64,000 nucleotides of DNA from Candidatus Aphodovivens avistercoris (GTDB lineage Bacteria; Actinomycetota; Coriobacteriia; Coriobacteriales; Eggerthellaceae). Every line of letters begins with the position of its first letter. Position 1 is the first letter of the stretch. The stretch spans positions 31,046-95,045 of the forward strand of contig DVIW01000020.1 in the NCBI GenBank assembly GCA_018710945.1, given 5' to 3'. Positions 1-8,330 of this stretch are shown piece after piece. The translations under genes and the position numbers were made by a program. The notes under the pieces were generated by a model. That model saw only the letters and a program-made list of their open reading frames with translations, made no database searches and had not been told where the DNA came from.

Positions 1-257
1 ACCGCCTCCATGTACGTGCGCACGTCGGCGGCCACGCGCTCGGGAGTGAGCTTTCCGGCGTGCGCGTCATCGGCAGCATGGCGGCACGCGATGGCCTCGG
101 TGCCGCTGATGATCTCGCCGTCGCTCGACGAGGTTTTCTGCTGCACCACGTTCAGCGCCATGACGCCCGCCAGCATCACGAGGATGCCGATGCACGCCAC
201 CTGCGCCACACGGCGGCCGAGCAGCTTCTTCAGCTCGAACTTGATCAGGGTGAACAT
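1..257 (-). CDS. ABC-2 type transporter permease, N-terminal part (cut by window edge)
   Basis: Only the first 85 codons lie in the window. The protein starts MFTLIKFELKKLLGRRV, a basic amphipathic entry followed by one hydrophobic segment at about residues 18-36. This is the usual N-terminus of ABC-2 permeases that act with a separate ATPase. After that comes a polar stretch that is probably extracytoplasmic. The start ATG at 257 follows a GGGGAGGGG stretch. It lies 28 bp downstream of the ABC ATPase gene on the same strand, so the two probably form one exporter. The substrate cannot be read from this fragment. Confidence 0.75.
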   Translation of the reverse strand, partial: MFTLIKFELKKLLGRRVAQVACIGILVMLAGVMALNVVQQKTSSSDGEIISGTEAIACRHAADDAHAGKLTPERVAADVRTYMEA

Positions 258-285
258 GGGTACCCCTCCCCTTTCCTTCGGTTTG

Positions 286-1173
286 TCAGGAGCGCGAAGC
301 CGCCACGCCTTCATCGCGGAACACATGGAGGTACAGGTCCTCCAGCGTGGGCCCAAGCGGCGCGGCGTCGGGCAGCGGCGGCTCGTCGGCCACGACGCGC
401 ATCACGGCGTGCCCGTCGGGCGCGTAGTGCACGTTGCTCACCACCAGGCGCGCCGCCAGCGCATCCGCCTGCCGCGCGTCCACGTGGCACTCCCACACCT
501 TGCCCGCCACCTGGGACGTCACCTCGTCGGGCGCGCCGCGCATGACGAACGAGCCCGCGCGCATCACGAGGATCTCATCGGCGATGTACTCCACGTCCGA
601 CACGATGTGCGTGGACAGGATGACGATCTTGTCCTGCGCGAACGACGCGATGAGGTTGCGGAACCGCACGCGCTCCTTCGGATCGAGGCCCGCCGTTGGC
701 TCGTCGAGCACGAGGATATCCGGGTCGTTCACCACCGCCTGCGCGATGCCGAGGCGTTGCTTCATCCCGCCCGAGAACGTGCGGATCTTCTGGCGCGCGG
801 CGTCTCCCAGCCCCACACCGTCCAGCAACTCCAAGCTGCGCTCGCGCGCCTCGCGGCGGGGCAGCCCCTTAAGCGCGGCGAGGTACTCCATGAAGTCGAG
901 CGCCGTGAAATCGGGGTAGTAGCCGAAGTCCTGCGGCAGGTACCCCAGCCGGGCGCGGTAGTCGGCCCCCAACTCGCGCACGTCGGCGCCGTCGAGCAGG
1001 ATCTGCCCCGAAGTGGGGCGCAGCACGTCGCACACCATGCGCATGAGCGTCGTCTTGCCCGCGCCGTTGGCGCCCAGCAGGCCGTAGACGCCCGGGCGAA
1101 GCTTCGCGGACACGCGGTCGACCGCTATCTTCGCCCCGAACTGCTTGGTGAGCCGGTCGATGGTCAATTCCAT
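286..1173 (-). CDS. ABC transporter ATP-binding protein
   Basis: A 295-residue cytoplasmic ATPase that would power the adjacent ABC-2 permease. Visible motifs are Walker A (GANGAGKTT, about residues 39-47), the Q-loop region LGYLPQDFG, the signature FSGGMKQR and Walker B LVLDEPTAGLD followed by the H-loop STH. The SGGMKQR signature and the roughly 80-residue C-terminal extension are typical of CcmA/NatA-like multidrug or bacteriocin-type ABC-2 systems. I chose the ATG at 1173 over an upstream ATG at 1218 because AGAGGAGG sits just before it and the family motif begins there (MELTIDRLTKQFG). It is the third gene of a run sigma factor, membrane protein, ATPase, permease, so the exporter may belong to that sigma factor's regulon. 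Confidence 0.9.
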   Translation of the reverse strand: MELTIDRLTKQFGAKIAVDRVSAKLRPGVYGLLGANGAGKTTLMRMVCDVLRPTSGQILLDGADVRELGADYRARLGYLPQDFGYYPDFTALDFMEYLAALKGLPRREARERSLELLDGVGLGDAARQKIRTFSGGMKQRLGIAQAVVNDPDILVLDEPTAGLDPKERVRFRNLIASFAQDKIVILSTHIVSDVEYIADEILVMRAGSFVMRGAPDEVTSQVAGKVWECHVDARQADALAARLVVSNVHYAPDGHAVMRVVADEPPLPDAAPLGPTLEDLYLHVFRDEGVAASRS

Positions 1174-1233
1174 GGAATGCCTCCTCTGGTCATGGGGATT
1201 CGGGGGAACGGACGGCAACGCGACGCGGGCGCG

Positions 1234-2070
1234 TCATGGGAGCGGCTTCGCCGCGACGAGCCGATCGAGCCCTTCCGCCGCCTGATCGAGCCAACGGCGC
1301 GCTTCGCGCAGCGCGAGCGCCGCTGCCGCCACGGCGACGAACGCCCATGCGCCCGCCGACGCCGCCTCGTACGCCGCATCCGCCACCTGATACAGCCCCA
1401 AGGCCGCCGCCATAACCAGCACCGTCCACGCCAGCATGGCGGGAAGCGCCGCGTTCGAGCCGACCCTGCGCGCAAGCGCCAGGCATCCGAGGCACGAAAG
1501 GAAGTACGGCGCGCAGGCATGGAGCAGCAGGGCGAAGGCGTCCGTGTCGGCGACGGCGGGCGCGACGAGGACGGCAAGCGTCATCGCGAGCACTTCGGAG
1601 GCGCCCAGCAGGATCATCCGCGCCAGCATCACCGCGCGGCAGTCGAATCGGCAGGCGTATTCCAGCTCTTCGGTCCCGTTCGCCCGGCTCGCCATGAGAT
1701 CGGGCAGACCCACCGCCACCGACGCGCATCCCAGCACGCTGAAGAGCAGCGCCGTGCGTTGAGCCGCAACACCGGGAAGGAGCTGCTCGGTTGTCGCGCA
1801 CAGCGCCACCATGGCGACGACGAGCGCGAGCTGGGCCGCCCACACGCGCCTGCAGATGAAGCGCACCTGCCCCAGCACGAAGCGGGCGAAGGCGCGGATG
1901 CGGACGAGCGGATCACCGGCAAACGCTTCGTCCGCCGCGCGCTTCGACTCGGCAACCGCCGCCCGCGCAACGGCCGCGCGCCAATCGGGTTCCGCCCCCT
2001 CGTCCCAACGTGCGCGTTCCTCTCGATAATGGCAACGCAGGCGCTCATCGATGCCGCTGCCGCCCATCAT
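1234..2070 (-). CDS. polytopic membrane protein encoded beside a sigma factor
   Basis: A 278-residue protein I cannot assign to a named family. About 75 polar N-terminal residues, probably cytoplasmic, are followed by about six hydrophobic segments. The C-terminus is short and charged (RRWLDQAAEGLDRLV). Its ATG at 2070 overlaps the stop of the sigma factor gene (ATGA), so the two are translationally coupled. A cytoplasmic domain plus membrane segments next to an ECF-like sigma factor is the layout of many anti-sigma factors. However, no zinc-finger HxxxCxxC anti-sigma motif is visible. It could equally be a third membrane subunit of the ABC system downstream. The anti-sigma role is inference from position only. 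Confidence 0.7.
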   Translation of the reverse strand: MMGGSGIDERLRCHYREERARWDEGAEPDWRAAVARAAVAESKRAADEAFAGDPLVRIRAFARFVLGQVRFICRRVWAAQLALVVAMVALCATTEQLLPGVAAQRTALLFSVLGCASVAVGLPDLMASRANGTEELEYACRFDCRAVMLARMILLGASEVLAMTLAVLVAPAVADTDAFALLLHACAPYFLSCLGCLALARRVGSNAALPAMLAWTVLVMAAALGLYQVADAAYEAASAGAWAFVAVAAAALALREARRWLDQAAEGLDRLVAAKPLP

Positions 2071-2648
2071 TCACGCCCCCTTCCGTCAGGCGCCTCGGCG
2101 CCTTCGTCCAGCTCGCCTTTCAGCCGAGCAAGCGCCCCTTCTATGCGGCGCCGCACGGCAAAGCGCGAAATCCCCAGCACCTTGGCGATCTCGCCGATCT
2201 TGAAGCCTTGGTCGTAGCGCAACTCCACCGCTTCCCGCAGATCGTCGGGCAGCTTTTCCAACGCAAGGGCAAGCTCGACATCGCCCTCGCTTCCCGCTGC
2301 GGCGCGGCACGAGGCGGCTCCGAGCGCCACCGAGTCGGCTGCCCGGGGTTCTGCCTCGTGCGGCGCGCCGCCGCCCTCCGCATCCGCCGCCGAACGCTCG
2401 CCGAACGCCGCAGGCACTTCGCGCGACGTGCGCGCTGCGTCGATGCACAGGTTGCGCGCGATCGTCACCAGGTAGGCGCGCGGCTTGCCCGCCTCCGCAT
2501 AGCGCGGCGCGCATCTCACAAACCGGAGAAACGTCTCCTGCGCCACGTCGCGGGGGTCGATCCCGCGAGGCGCATGCCTTCGGCAGTACGCCAGCACATC
2601 GTCGTAGCATGCCTCCACGATGCATTCGATTTCCCCGGCGTCAAGCAA
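2067..2648 (-). CDS. RNA polymerase sigma-70 family factor, ECF-like
   Basis: About 193 residues with sigma region 2 (IVEACYDDVLAYCRRHAP, then DPRDVAQETFLRFVR and YLVTIARNLCIDAAR) and region 4 (LPDDLREAVELRYDQGFKIGE with the helix-turn-helix LGISRFAVRRRIEGAL). A variable acidic, alanine-rich linker joins them. There is no region 1.1 or 3, so this is an ECF-type alternative sigma factor. The reading frame stays open upstream to an ATG at 2855, but the best start is the TTG at 2648. It is preceded at 7 nt by GGGAGG, and region 2 begins immediately after it. Its stop overlaps the next gene's start, so it heads an operon with the membrane protein and ABC exporter. What signal it answers is not visible. 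Confidence 0.85.
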   Translation of the reverse strand: MLDAGEIECIVEACYDDVLAYCRRHAPRGIDPRDVAQETFLRFVRCAPRYAEAGKPRAYLVTIARNLCIDAARTSREVPAAFGERSAADAEGGGAPHEAEPRAADSVALGAASCRAAAGSEGDVELALALEKLPDDLREAVELRYDQGFKIGEIAKVLGISRFAVRRRIEGALARLKGELDEGAEAPDGRGRE

Positions 2649-2793
2649 GCCGCCACCTCCCTTCACTTCCCTACAACGATGCTGCCGCGCAAAATGTGCG
2701 GCAGCATCGGAAAAGAGGCTCCTCACTCGTAGCCGCCGCTCGTAGCTGCCGCTCGCCGCTGCCGGCCCACGCGTAGCAGGCCCGATGCAGAAA

Positions 2794-2899
2794 AATGACC
2801 GAACCGTGATTTTCTGCCATCTTTTTGCATGAGTTTCATCAGGGAAAACACGCATATTGCCTGATAGATGAAGTGGCAGAAAAATACGGTTTGGTCATT
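2794..2899. repeat. 26-bp inverted repeat in the leader of the sigma-factor operon
   Basis: Two 26-nt arms, at 2794-2819 (+) and 2874-2899 (-), match at 23 of 26 positions. Their shared core is AATGACC, then AACCGT, then TTTTCTGCCA. About 54 bp separate them. They lie in the 347-bp gene-free stretch between the sigma-factor start (2648) and the end of the epimerase gene (2996). The position suggests an operator for the leftward sigma/ABC operon, but no regulator is identified. Apart from this and the adjacent tandem repeat I see no coding potential in the gap. Confidence 0.5.
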
Positions 2900-2938
2900 A
2901 AACGGCCTTGGTGGACGATAAACGGCCTTAGAGGACAA
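2899..2938. repeat. two tandem 20-bp repeats
   Basis: Two head-to-tail 20-bp units, 2899-2918 and 2919-2938, share TAAACGGCCTT and a GGAC near the end, with 16 of 20 bases identical. Units about two helical turns long are typical of co-operative regulator binding sites. They touch the right arm of the inverted repeat described above. Function unknown. Confidence 0.5.
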
Positions 2939-2995
2939 AGCCTTCGCAAAACGAACGGCCCGGATACGCAGGGGGCGGCAAGCCCCTCTCTCTTC

Positions 2996-3766
2996 CTACA
3001 CGCCGTCCAAGCCCTCCAGCAGCCCGTCAATGGGCGCAAGCGGAGCCACCCGCACCTCTCCGCAATAGGGGGCGGCTCCCGGCGCGATCAGGCCCGGCTT
3101 TTGCACGATCATCGTCACCGTCAGATCCGCCTTGATGCACGGATCGGCGGCGTCACCCGTCTGCGCGGACAGCCCGCTGGGGACGTCGGCGGCCACAACG
3201 CGCATATGGCCGGAACGGATCTCGTTCACGGCGCGGATCCACCAGTCGTAGGGCTTGCGCACGGTGCCGCCCGAAAACCCTGTTCCCAGAATCGCATCTA
3301 TCACCACGTCGGCGTGGCTGTAAACGAAGAAGATAAGGATGTCGGGATCCACGACGATGCGGCAGCCCTCCGCTTCCTCCAGCACGCGCGCCGCCTCCAC
3401 GGCGGCATCGAGCGCGGGTTGCGCCTTGATCTCGACAGGCGGACAGGCGGTCAGGGCAACCACGCGAAAGCCCCGCTGCGCCAGAATGCGCGCCGCCACC
3501 CAGCCATCGCCTCCATTGTTGCCCGAACCGCACAGCACCAGAAACAGCGGCGGTCCCGGCACGGGCAGGGGCAGGCTTGCGTCGTGGGCGGCGGCTTTCA
3601 ACGGCGCAAGACGCTCCGCCTGCACCTGCTTGGCGAGCTGCAACGCCGCATCGGCTACCGCCGCCCCCGCGCGCTCCATCAGATCGGCAAGCGACGTTCC
3701 CGCCGCCGCGATGCGCTTCTCGAGCTCTGCAACCTTGCCCACGTCCAAAACCGGCCTGCGCTCCAT
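2996..3766 (-). CDS. nnrE: NAD(P)H-hydrate epimerase (YjeF N-terminal domain only)
   Basis: A 256-residue YjeF_N-type Rossmann protein that interconverts the R and S forms of damaged, hydrated NAD(P)H. Visible are the family motif LCGSGNNGGDGWVAARIL (substrate/phosphate loop), VIDAILGTGFSG and ADVPSGLSAQTG. In many bacteria this domain is fused to the ADP/ATP-dependent dehydratase (NnrD). Here the protein stops soon after the epimerase fold, so the dehydratase must be elsewhere or absent. The ATG at 3766 follows GGGAGGAAGAGGAAGCG. It is divergent from the purine permease gene, with a 208-bp promoter region between them. Confidence 0.85.
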   Translation of the reverse strand: MERRPVLDVGKVAELEKRIAAAGTSLADLMERAGAAVADAALQLAKQVQAERLAPLKAAAHDASLPLPVPGPPLFLVLCGSGNNGGDGWVAARILAQRGFRVVALTACPPVEIKAQPALDAAVEAARVLEEAEGCRIVVDPDILIFFVYSHADVVIDAILGTGFSGGTVRKPYDWWIRAVNEIRSGHMRVVAADVPSGLSAQTGDAADPCIKADLTVTMIVQKPGLIAPGAAPYCGEVRVAPLAPIDGLLEGLDGV

Positions 3767-3974
3767 CGCTTCCTCTTCCTCCCGGGCACCTCTTTTCGCA
3801 AAGGATAGCATCGCGTCCCGCTTCCGCAAGACGGCTGAGCTAGACGGAAGCGATCCGCACGATGCTCGGCAAAACCCGGTCGCAAGCATCTTCGCTTCCG
3901 CGCTGCCTCTCATCCCGAAACGATGTTTCTGCTGGTACAATACGCGCAGGAAACCCCGTCCCGAAAGGCCTTTC

Positions 3975-5295
3975 ATGGACGGCTTCTTCAAGATCAGCGA
4001 ACGCGGCAGCTCGGTGTCCGACGAAGTCGTCGGCGGCGTCACCACCTTTTTTGGCGATGGCGTACATCATCGCAGTGAACCCCGGCCTCATGGAGGCGGC
4101 GGGCATCCCATTCGAAGCGGCGCTCACCTCGACGTGCCTTGGCGCCGCCATCATGACCATTGCGATGGGGCTTATCGCAAACCGCCCGATCGCGCTGGCA
4201 TCGGGAATGGGCATCAACGCCATCGTCGCCTACACGCTGTGCCTCGGCGAGATCGGCGTCGACTGGCGCGTCGCCATGGCCGTCATATTCCTCGAGGGCA
4301 TCGCGATCCTGATCCTTGTGCTCTGCGGCCTGCGCAAAGCCATCATGGACGCCATCCCGGTGGACTTGCGCCGCGCAATCGGCATCGGCATCGGCCTGTT
4401 CGCCGCTTTCATCGGGCTTAAGGGCGGCAGACTTATCGCAGCGGACGAATCCACCATCCTAGCACTGGGCGAGGTGTCCTCCCCCACCTGCATCGTGACG
4501 CTTATCTCGATCCTCGTTGCGGTTGTCCTGCAAGTGCTCAAAATCAAAGGCGGCCTGATCATCTCGATCATCGCCGCCACCATCGTGGGGATTCCGCTTG
4601 GCGTGACGCTGTTGCCGACCGAGTGGAACTTCGGTCTCGATTTCAGCGCATTCGCCGCACCGTTCCAGACCGATCCCGCCACCGGAACGCTAGCGATCAT
4701 CCAAGTGTTCATGCAGCCTATCCTGCTCATGTTCGTGTTCCCGCTGCTTATGAGCGACTTCTTCGACACGATGGGCACCGTGGCGGCCGTGGGCGAGCAG
4801 GCTCATTTCGTGAATAAGAAAGGCAACGTCGAAGACGTGCAGCCCATCCTCTTGGTCGACTCCGCAGCCGCTGCCGCAAGCGGTTTCCTCGGCGCAAGCT
4901 CCATCACGAGCTTTGTGGAGTCCACTTCGGGAGCCGCCGCAGGGACCCGCACTGGCCTGTCGAACATCGTCGTGGGCATCCTGTTCGTGCTGTGCGCTTT
5001 CTTCGCACCCATCGTCGGCATGGTGTCCAGCGCAGCGACCTGCGGCGCGCTGGTGGTGGTCGGGTACCTGATGCTTACCGACATCGCAGAGATCGACTGG
5101 AAGCGCATCGAGCACGCGATGCCGGCGTTTTTCACCATCGTGGGCATTCCCATGACCTATTCCATCACCAACAGCATCGGCATGGGATTCATCTCGTACT
5201 GCGTGATCATGCTGGTGCAGGGACGCGGGCGGGATGTCCATCCCCTGATGTGGATCGCCACCGCCGCGTTTGTGGCGATGTTCGTCATCGCCTAA
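3975..5295 (+). pseudogene. NCS2-type purine permease (AzgA-like), frameshifted near the N-terminus
   Basis: Encodes an adenine/guanine/hypoxanthine permease of the AzgA branch with about 12-14 membrane segments. The family N-terminus starts at the ATG at 3975 (MDGFFKISERGSSVSDEV, then GGVTTFF). It then runs out of frame at a six-T run (4047-4052). The expected continuation LAMAYIIAVNPGLMEAAG is read one base later and stays open to 5295. Removing one T restores a full-length product of about 440 residues. The second frame has an ATG at 4057, so a product lacking the first 27 residues is possible. A sequencing error at the homopolymer, a phase-variable tract or a real null allele would all look like this. 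Confidence 0.8.
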
Positions 5296-5349
5296 CCGGA
5301 ACAGAAGGCAAAGCTCCTGCAGCGCAGGCTCTCGATCCCCGCAACGAAA

Positions 5350-5380
5350 AAGCGCGGCCGCCGTGCTGGCAGCCGCGCTT
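5350..5380. terminator. bidirectional hairpin between convergent genes
   Basis: A 9-bp perfect stem, AAGCGCGGC pairing with GCCGCGCTT, with a 13-nt loop. It lies between the rightward purine permease and the leftward ferredoxin gene. On the minus strand it is followed by a run of five T, as expected of an intrinsic terminator for the ferredoxin transcript. Confidence 0.6.
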
Positions 5381-5396
5381 CTGGCTGCTTTACCTG

Positions 5397-5729
5397 CTAG
5401 GGCAGAAAGCAGCTCACCTTGCCGTGGCCGATCTCGGCCATGCAGCGAGGCATCTCCTCTACGGGAAGCACCTCGATCACGTTGGCCAGGCAATGCAGGG
5501 CGCACAGCGGCTTTTTCCCTTCCTCGAGCCTGTCCGCGCACAGGTCGCACAAGTGCGAGGGAACGGGGACGCAATCCCATTCCCAAGAGCCGCCCAGCTT
5601 GTGGGGGCCGATCTGCTGAACCTTGATGCCCCACTGATCGAGGGGAAGATCATGCTCCTTGCGGCACGACACCTCGCAGGACTGGCATCCCGTGCAGTAG
5701 CCGTAATCGATCAACATGCCGTATTTCAT
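5397..5729 (-). CDS. 4Fe-4S ferredoxin-type electron-transfer subunit (copy 1)
   Basis: 110 residues with two cysteine groups. The first is CTGCQSCEVSCRKE near the N-terminus. The second is CDLCADRLEEGKKPLCALHC in the C-terminal half, the arrangement of the small electron-transfer subunits of DMSO-reductase-family enzymes. No signal peptide, so cytoplasmic. The ATG at 5729 follows AGAGGAGGAAACC. It lies 16 bp downstream of the broken molybdopterin oxidoreductase and would have passed electrons to it. The equivalent pair at 33.2-35.9 kb is intact and closely similar. This subunit is itself undamaged although its partner is not. Confidence 0.88.
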   Translation of the reverse strand: MKYGMLIDYGYCTGCQSCEVSCRKEHDLPLDQWGIKVQQIGPHKLGGSWEWDCVPVPSHLCDLCADRLEEGKKPLCALHCLANVIEVLPVEEMPRCMAEIGHGKVSCFLP

Positions 5730-5745
5730 GGTTTCCTCCTCTCGC

Positions 5746-8047
5746 CTACTCGCCCAGGTCGTCAAGGCTGTCGACTTTGCAGATGTTGCAAATACCGTTC
5801 TTGTACGGAGCGCCGTAGCCGGTCACGCCAACGCTTTCGTGCGGCATGAGGCTGTTCACGTTCGACTTCCAAACGCCAAACAGGTTAGGGGCCTCGCCGT
5901 CCTGCTCGGGGTACCACCATGCATGCTCGAGGTGGATCATCTTCTCGTTCACCTCTTCGGTGAGGCGAGCCTTCTGGACGCACGAGCCGAACACGGTCTC
6001 GGCGCGCACCCAGTTGCCCTCTTCGATACCGTAGCGGGCGGCGGTCGCAGGATTGATGGTCACCAGCGCATCGGGATGCAGCGCACGCATGCTGGGGATC
6101 TGGCGATGCTCGGAATGGAACATGCTGATGTGGCGTCCGCCCGTGGTGTAGACGAGCGGGTACTTCTCCACAACCTCGGCAGGCTGCGAAACAGGGCTGT
6201 ACTCAGGCTCCTCGAAGTAAGGCAGCGGCTGCTCGTCGTAGGACTCCAGGATGGGAGAGTGCAGCTCAACGAGGCCGGTAACCGTCTGGAATCCAGGCTC
6301 GCCGTCGTCGCGCAGACCGCCCGCCTCGTACTTGCGGTACGTGTAATCGGCCTGTTTGACGGGCACGGCGCGCACGTCTTCGAGCCCGTAGCCGTAGTTC
6401 TCCTTGAGCTTGGCGTCAAAGAAGTCGTCCACCGTCTCGAAGCTCTCCCACAGTTCGGGGCGCATACGGCGACCCATGTCGATGAGGATCTCGAGGTCGC
6501 TCTTCGTGTCGGGGTTCTCGATCGCCTTGTTCATAGCGCCGATGAAGTGCTGGTTGCGTCCGTAGTTGGGCGTGACGAGGCCGTCGTGCTCGGCAAAGGT
6601 GGACAGCGGGAGCACCAGGTCGCACAGGCCCATGATGGTGGGGGTCATGAAGATGTCCTGGGCGACGATGAAGTCGAGGTTCTTCATGGCCTCGTACCAG
6701 CGCTTCGGCTGGTCCGCCATGCAGGCAAGCGGGTTGTTGCCGATGATCCAGCACATGCGCAGGTCGTAGTAGCCCGGAACGTCCTTGTACATGCCCTCGA
6801 GCCAGTTGAGCAGGGTGTCGCCCTGGACGCCGCCCGTGGCAGCGCCGGTGTTAAACAGGCGGTACTTGCCCGTGGGGTCGACGATGTGCTTTTCGGACAT
6901 GCCCGGAGTAAGCGTGTCGGACATGTCGTAGCGTCACTGGCCGATGAAGCTCGTGGGCTTGGTGATGGTCACGCCGCCCGGAACGTCCAGATAGCCGCAG
7001 ATGGCGACGAGCGCCAGGAAGCACTGGGCGCCCTGCGTGGAGGCCTTGGACTGGTCAAGCGCCACGCCCCAGGTCGCCGTGGAGGGGAGCGTTGGTGGCA
7101 AACGCGCGAGCCGCGCCCACAAGCGCGTCGGCGTCGATCCAGCTCACCTCTTGGACGCGCTCGGGCGTCCACTCCTTGACAGCCTCGGCAAGCTCGTCGA
7201 AACCGTAGCACCACTTCTCGACGAACGCGTGATCGTACAGGCCCTCGCTGATGATCACGTTGAGCAGGCCCATGCCCACCGCGGCGTCGGTGCCGGGGCG
7301 CAGCTGCAGGTGGTGCTCGGCACGCGCGCCGAGCCACGTCAGGCGCGGGTCGATGGTGATGATCTTCGAGCCGCGCTTCATCAGGTCGACGATGGAATGG
7401 CCGAAGAAGCCGTCGGGGTTGGAGTACAGCGGGTCCTTGCCCCACACCAGGATGTACTTCGGAACAACGTACGCCGGATCGTCGTAACCGCCCGGGAGGT
7501 ACTGCGCCGAGTCGATCTCGGGAACGCCGGCGCCCAGCAGGTAGTTGGTGACGGTAGCGCGCGGGCCGTAGCAGGCCTCGCCGCTGAACGCGTAGGTGCT
7601 TGCTCCGTTGGGCGTGTTCATGATAGCGGGACCGTAGACGGGAGCGTACAGCGTCGACTCGCGGCCGGTGCCCGTCAACGTGAAGATCGCCTCTGCGCCG
7701 TACGTGTCCTGGATCTCGCGGATCTTCTCCTCAAGCAGGTCGTACGCCTCGTCCCAAGAGATCTTCTCCCACTTGTCCTTGCCGCGATCGGCGCGGTCGC
7801 GCTTCATGGGGCTCATGAGACGGTCCTTGTGGTACACCACCTCGTCAAGCGCGATGCACCGGGGGCACAGGCGCCCGTGCGTGATCGGGTGATCGGGATC
7901 GCCCTCGACCTTCACGATCTTGTTGTCCTTCACCGTGATGAACATACCGCATCCGACGGGATGATCTCCCGGAGGCGACCATGCGCAGGTGCGGACCTTG
8001 AGCACGCCGTCACCTACCTCGGTGATGTACGGTTTGTTGTCAGCCAT
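5746..8047 (-). pseudogene. molybdopterin-dependent oxidoreductase (copy 1), frameshift plus nonsense
   Basis: A DMSO-reductase-superfamily catalytic subunit of about 760 codons, colinear with the intact paralogue at 33593-35878. It starts at the ATG at 8047 after AGGAGAGGGA. The N-terminal part carries TCAWSPPGDHPVGCG and LCPRC (Fe-S) and GEACYGPRA, whose Cys is the likely metal ligand. Two lesions are visible by comparison with the paralogue. A run of four G at 7084-7087 (three in the copy) shifts the frame after AFATNAP. Further on, the codon matching a Trp after SFIGQ is TGA (6936-6934). The rest is open to 5746. No signal peptide. Two independent lesions make a single sequencing error unlikely. 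The original substrate is unknown. Confidence 0.85.
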
Positions 8048-8064
8048 TCCCTCTCCTCTCTTTA

Positions 8065-8132
8065 GGTGGCCATGACAAAGCTCGCCTCCGCTGTAAAGGG
8101 GACAAACGAAAGCGAGCTTTGACGGTGCCACC
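8065..8132. promoter_or_regulatory. long inverted repeat upstream of the broken oxidoreductase
   Basis: Two 21-bp arms, 8065-8085 and 8112-8132, match at GGTGGC and at the 10-bp block CAAAGCTCGC, with a 26-bp spacer. It begins 18 bp upstream of the oxidoreductase start, between that gene and the LuxR-type regulator gene. The position suits an operator or the leader hairpin of the oxidoreductase transcript. I saw no equivalent upstream of the intact copy. From 8133 to 8330 I see nothing else. Confidence 0.45.
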
Positions 8133-8330
8133 ATACGCGCGCAGAAGGAGGCGCGGCAGACCCGTAACGGGCTGTTTTGCGCAGCGAGGCGCAGAATTCA
8201 CCCTCACCCGAAACGGGTTGCCGTCGATTCATCAGGTGTTTTGGATGCGGCGCTCGAAGCGTCGAAGGACGAGAAGGGGAATCAGGCCGCCCCCTTCTTG
8301 AAAGCAAGGGCATGGCTGAGAGGACATGCG

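Noticed and set aside
10..2217. 735-codon rightward open frame
   Set aside because: It is antisense to the sigma, membrane and ABC ATPase genes, is Arg/His/Ala-rich and has no domain. It is a GC-rich shadow frame, like many other long antisense frames in the window.
2649..2855. Upstream ATG extension of the sigma factor
   Set aside because: The extension is unlike sigma region 2, and the TTG at 2648 has a well-spaced GGGAGG.
6934..6936. TGA in the molybdopterin gene as selenocysteine
   Set aside because: Selenocysteine in this family replaces the Mo ligand, which here is an ordinary Cys near the N-terminus. The TGA aligns with a Trp in the paralogue and is accompanied by a frameshift.
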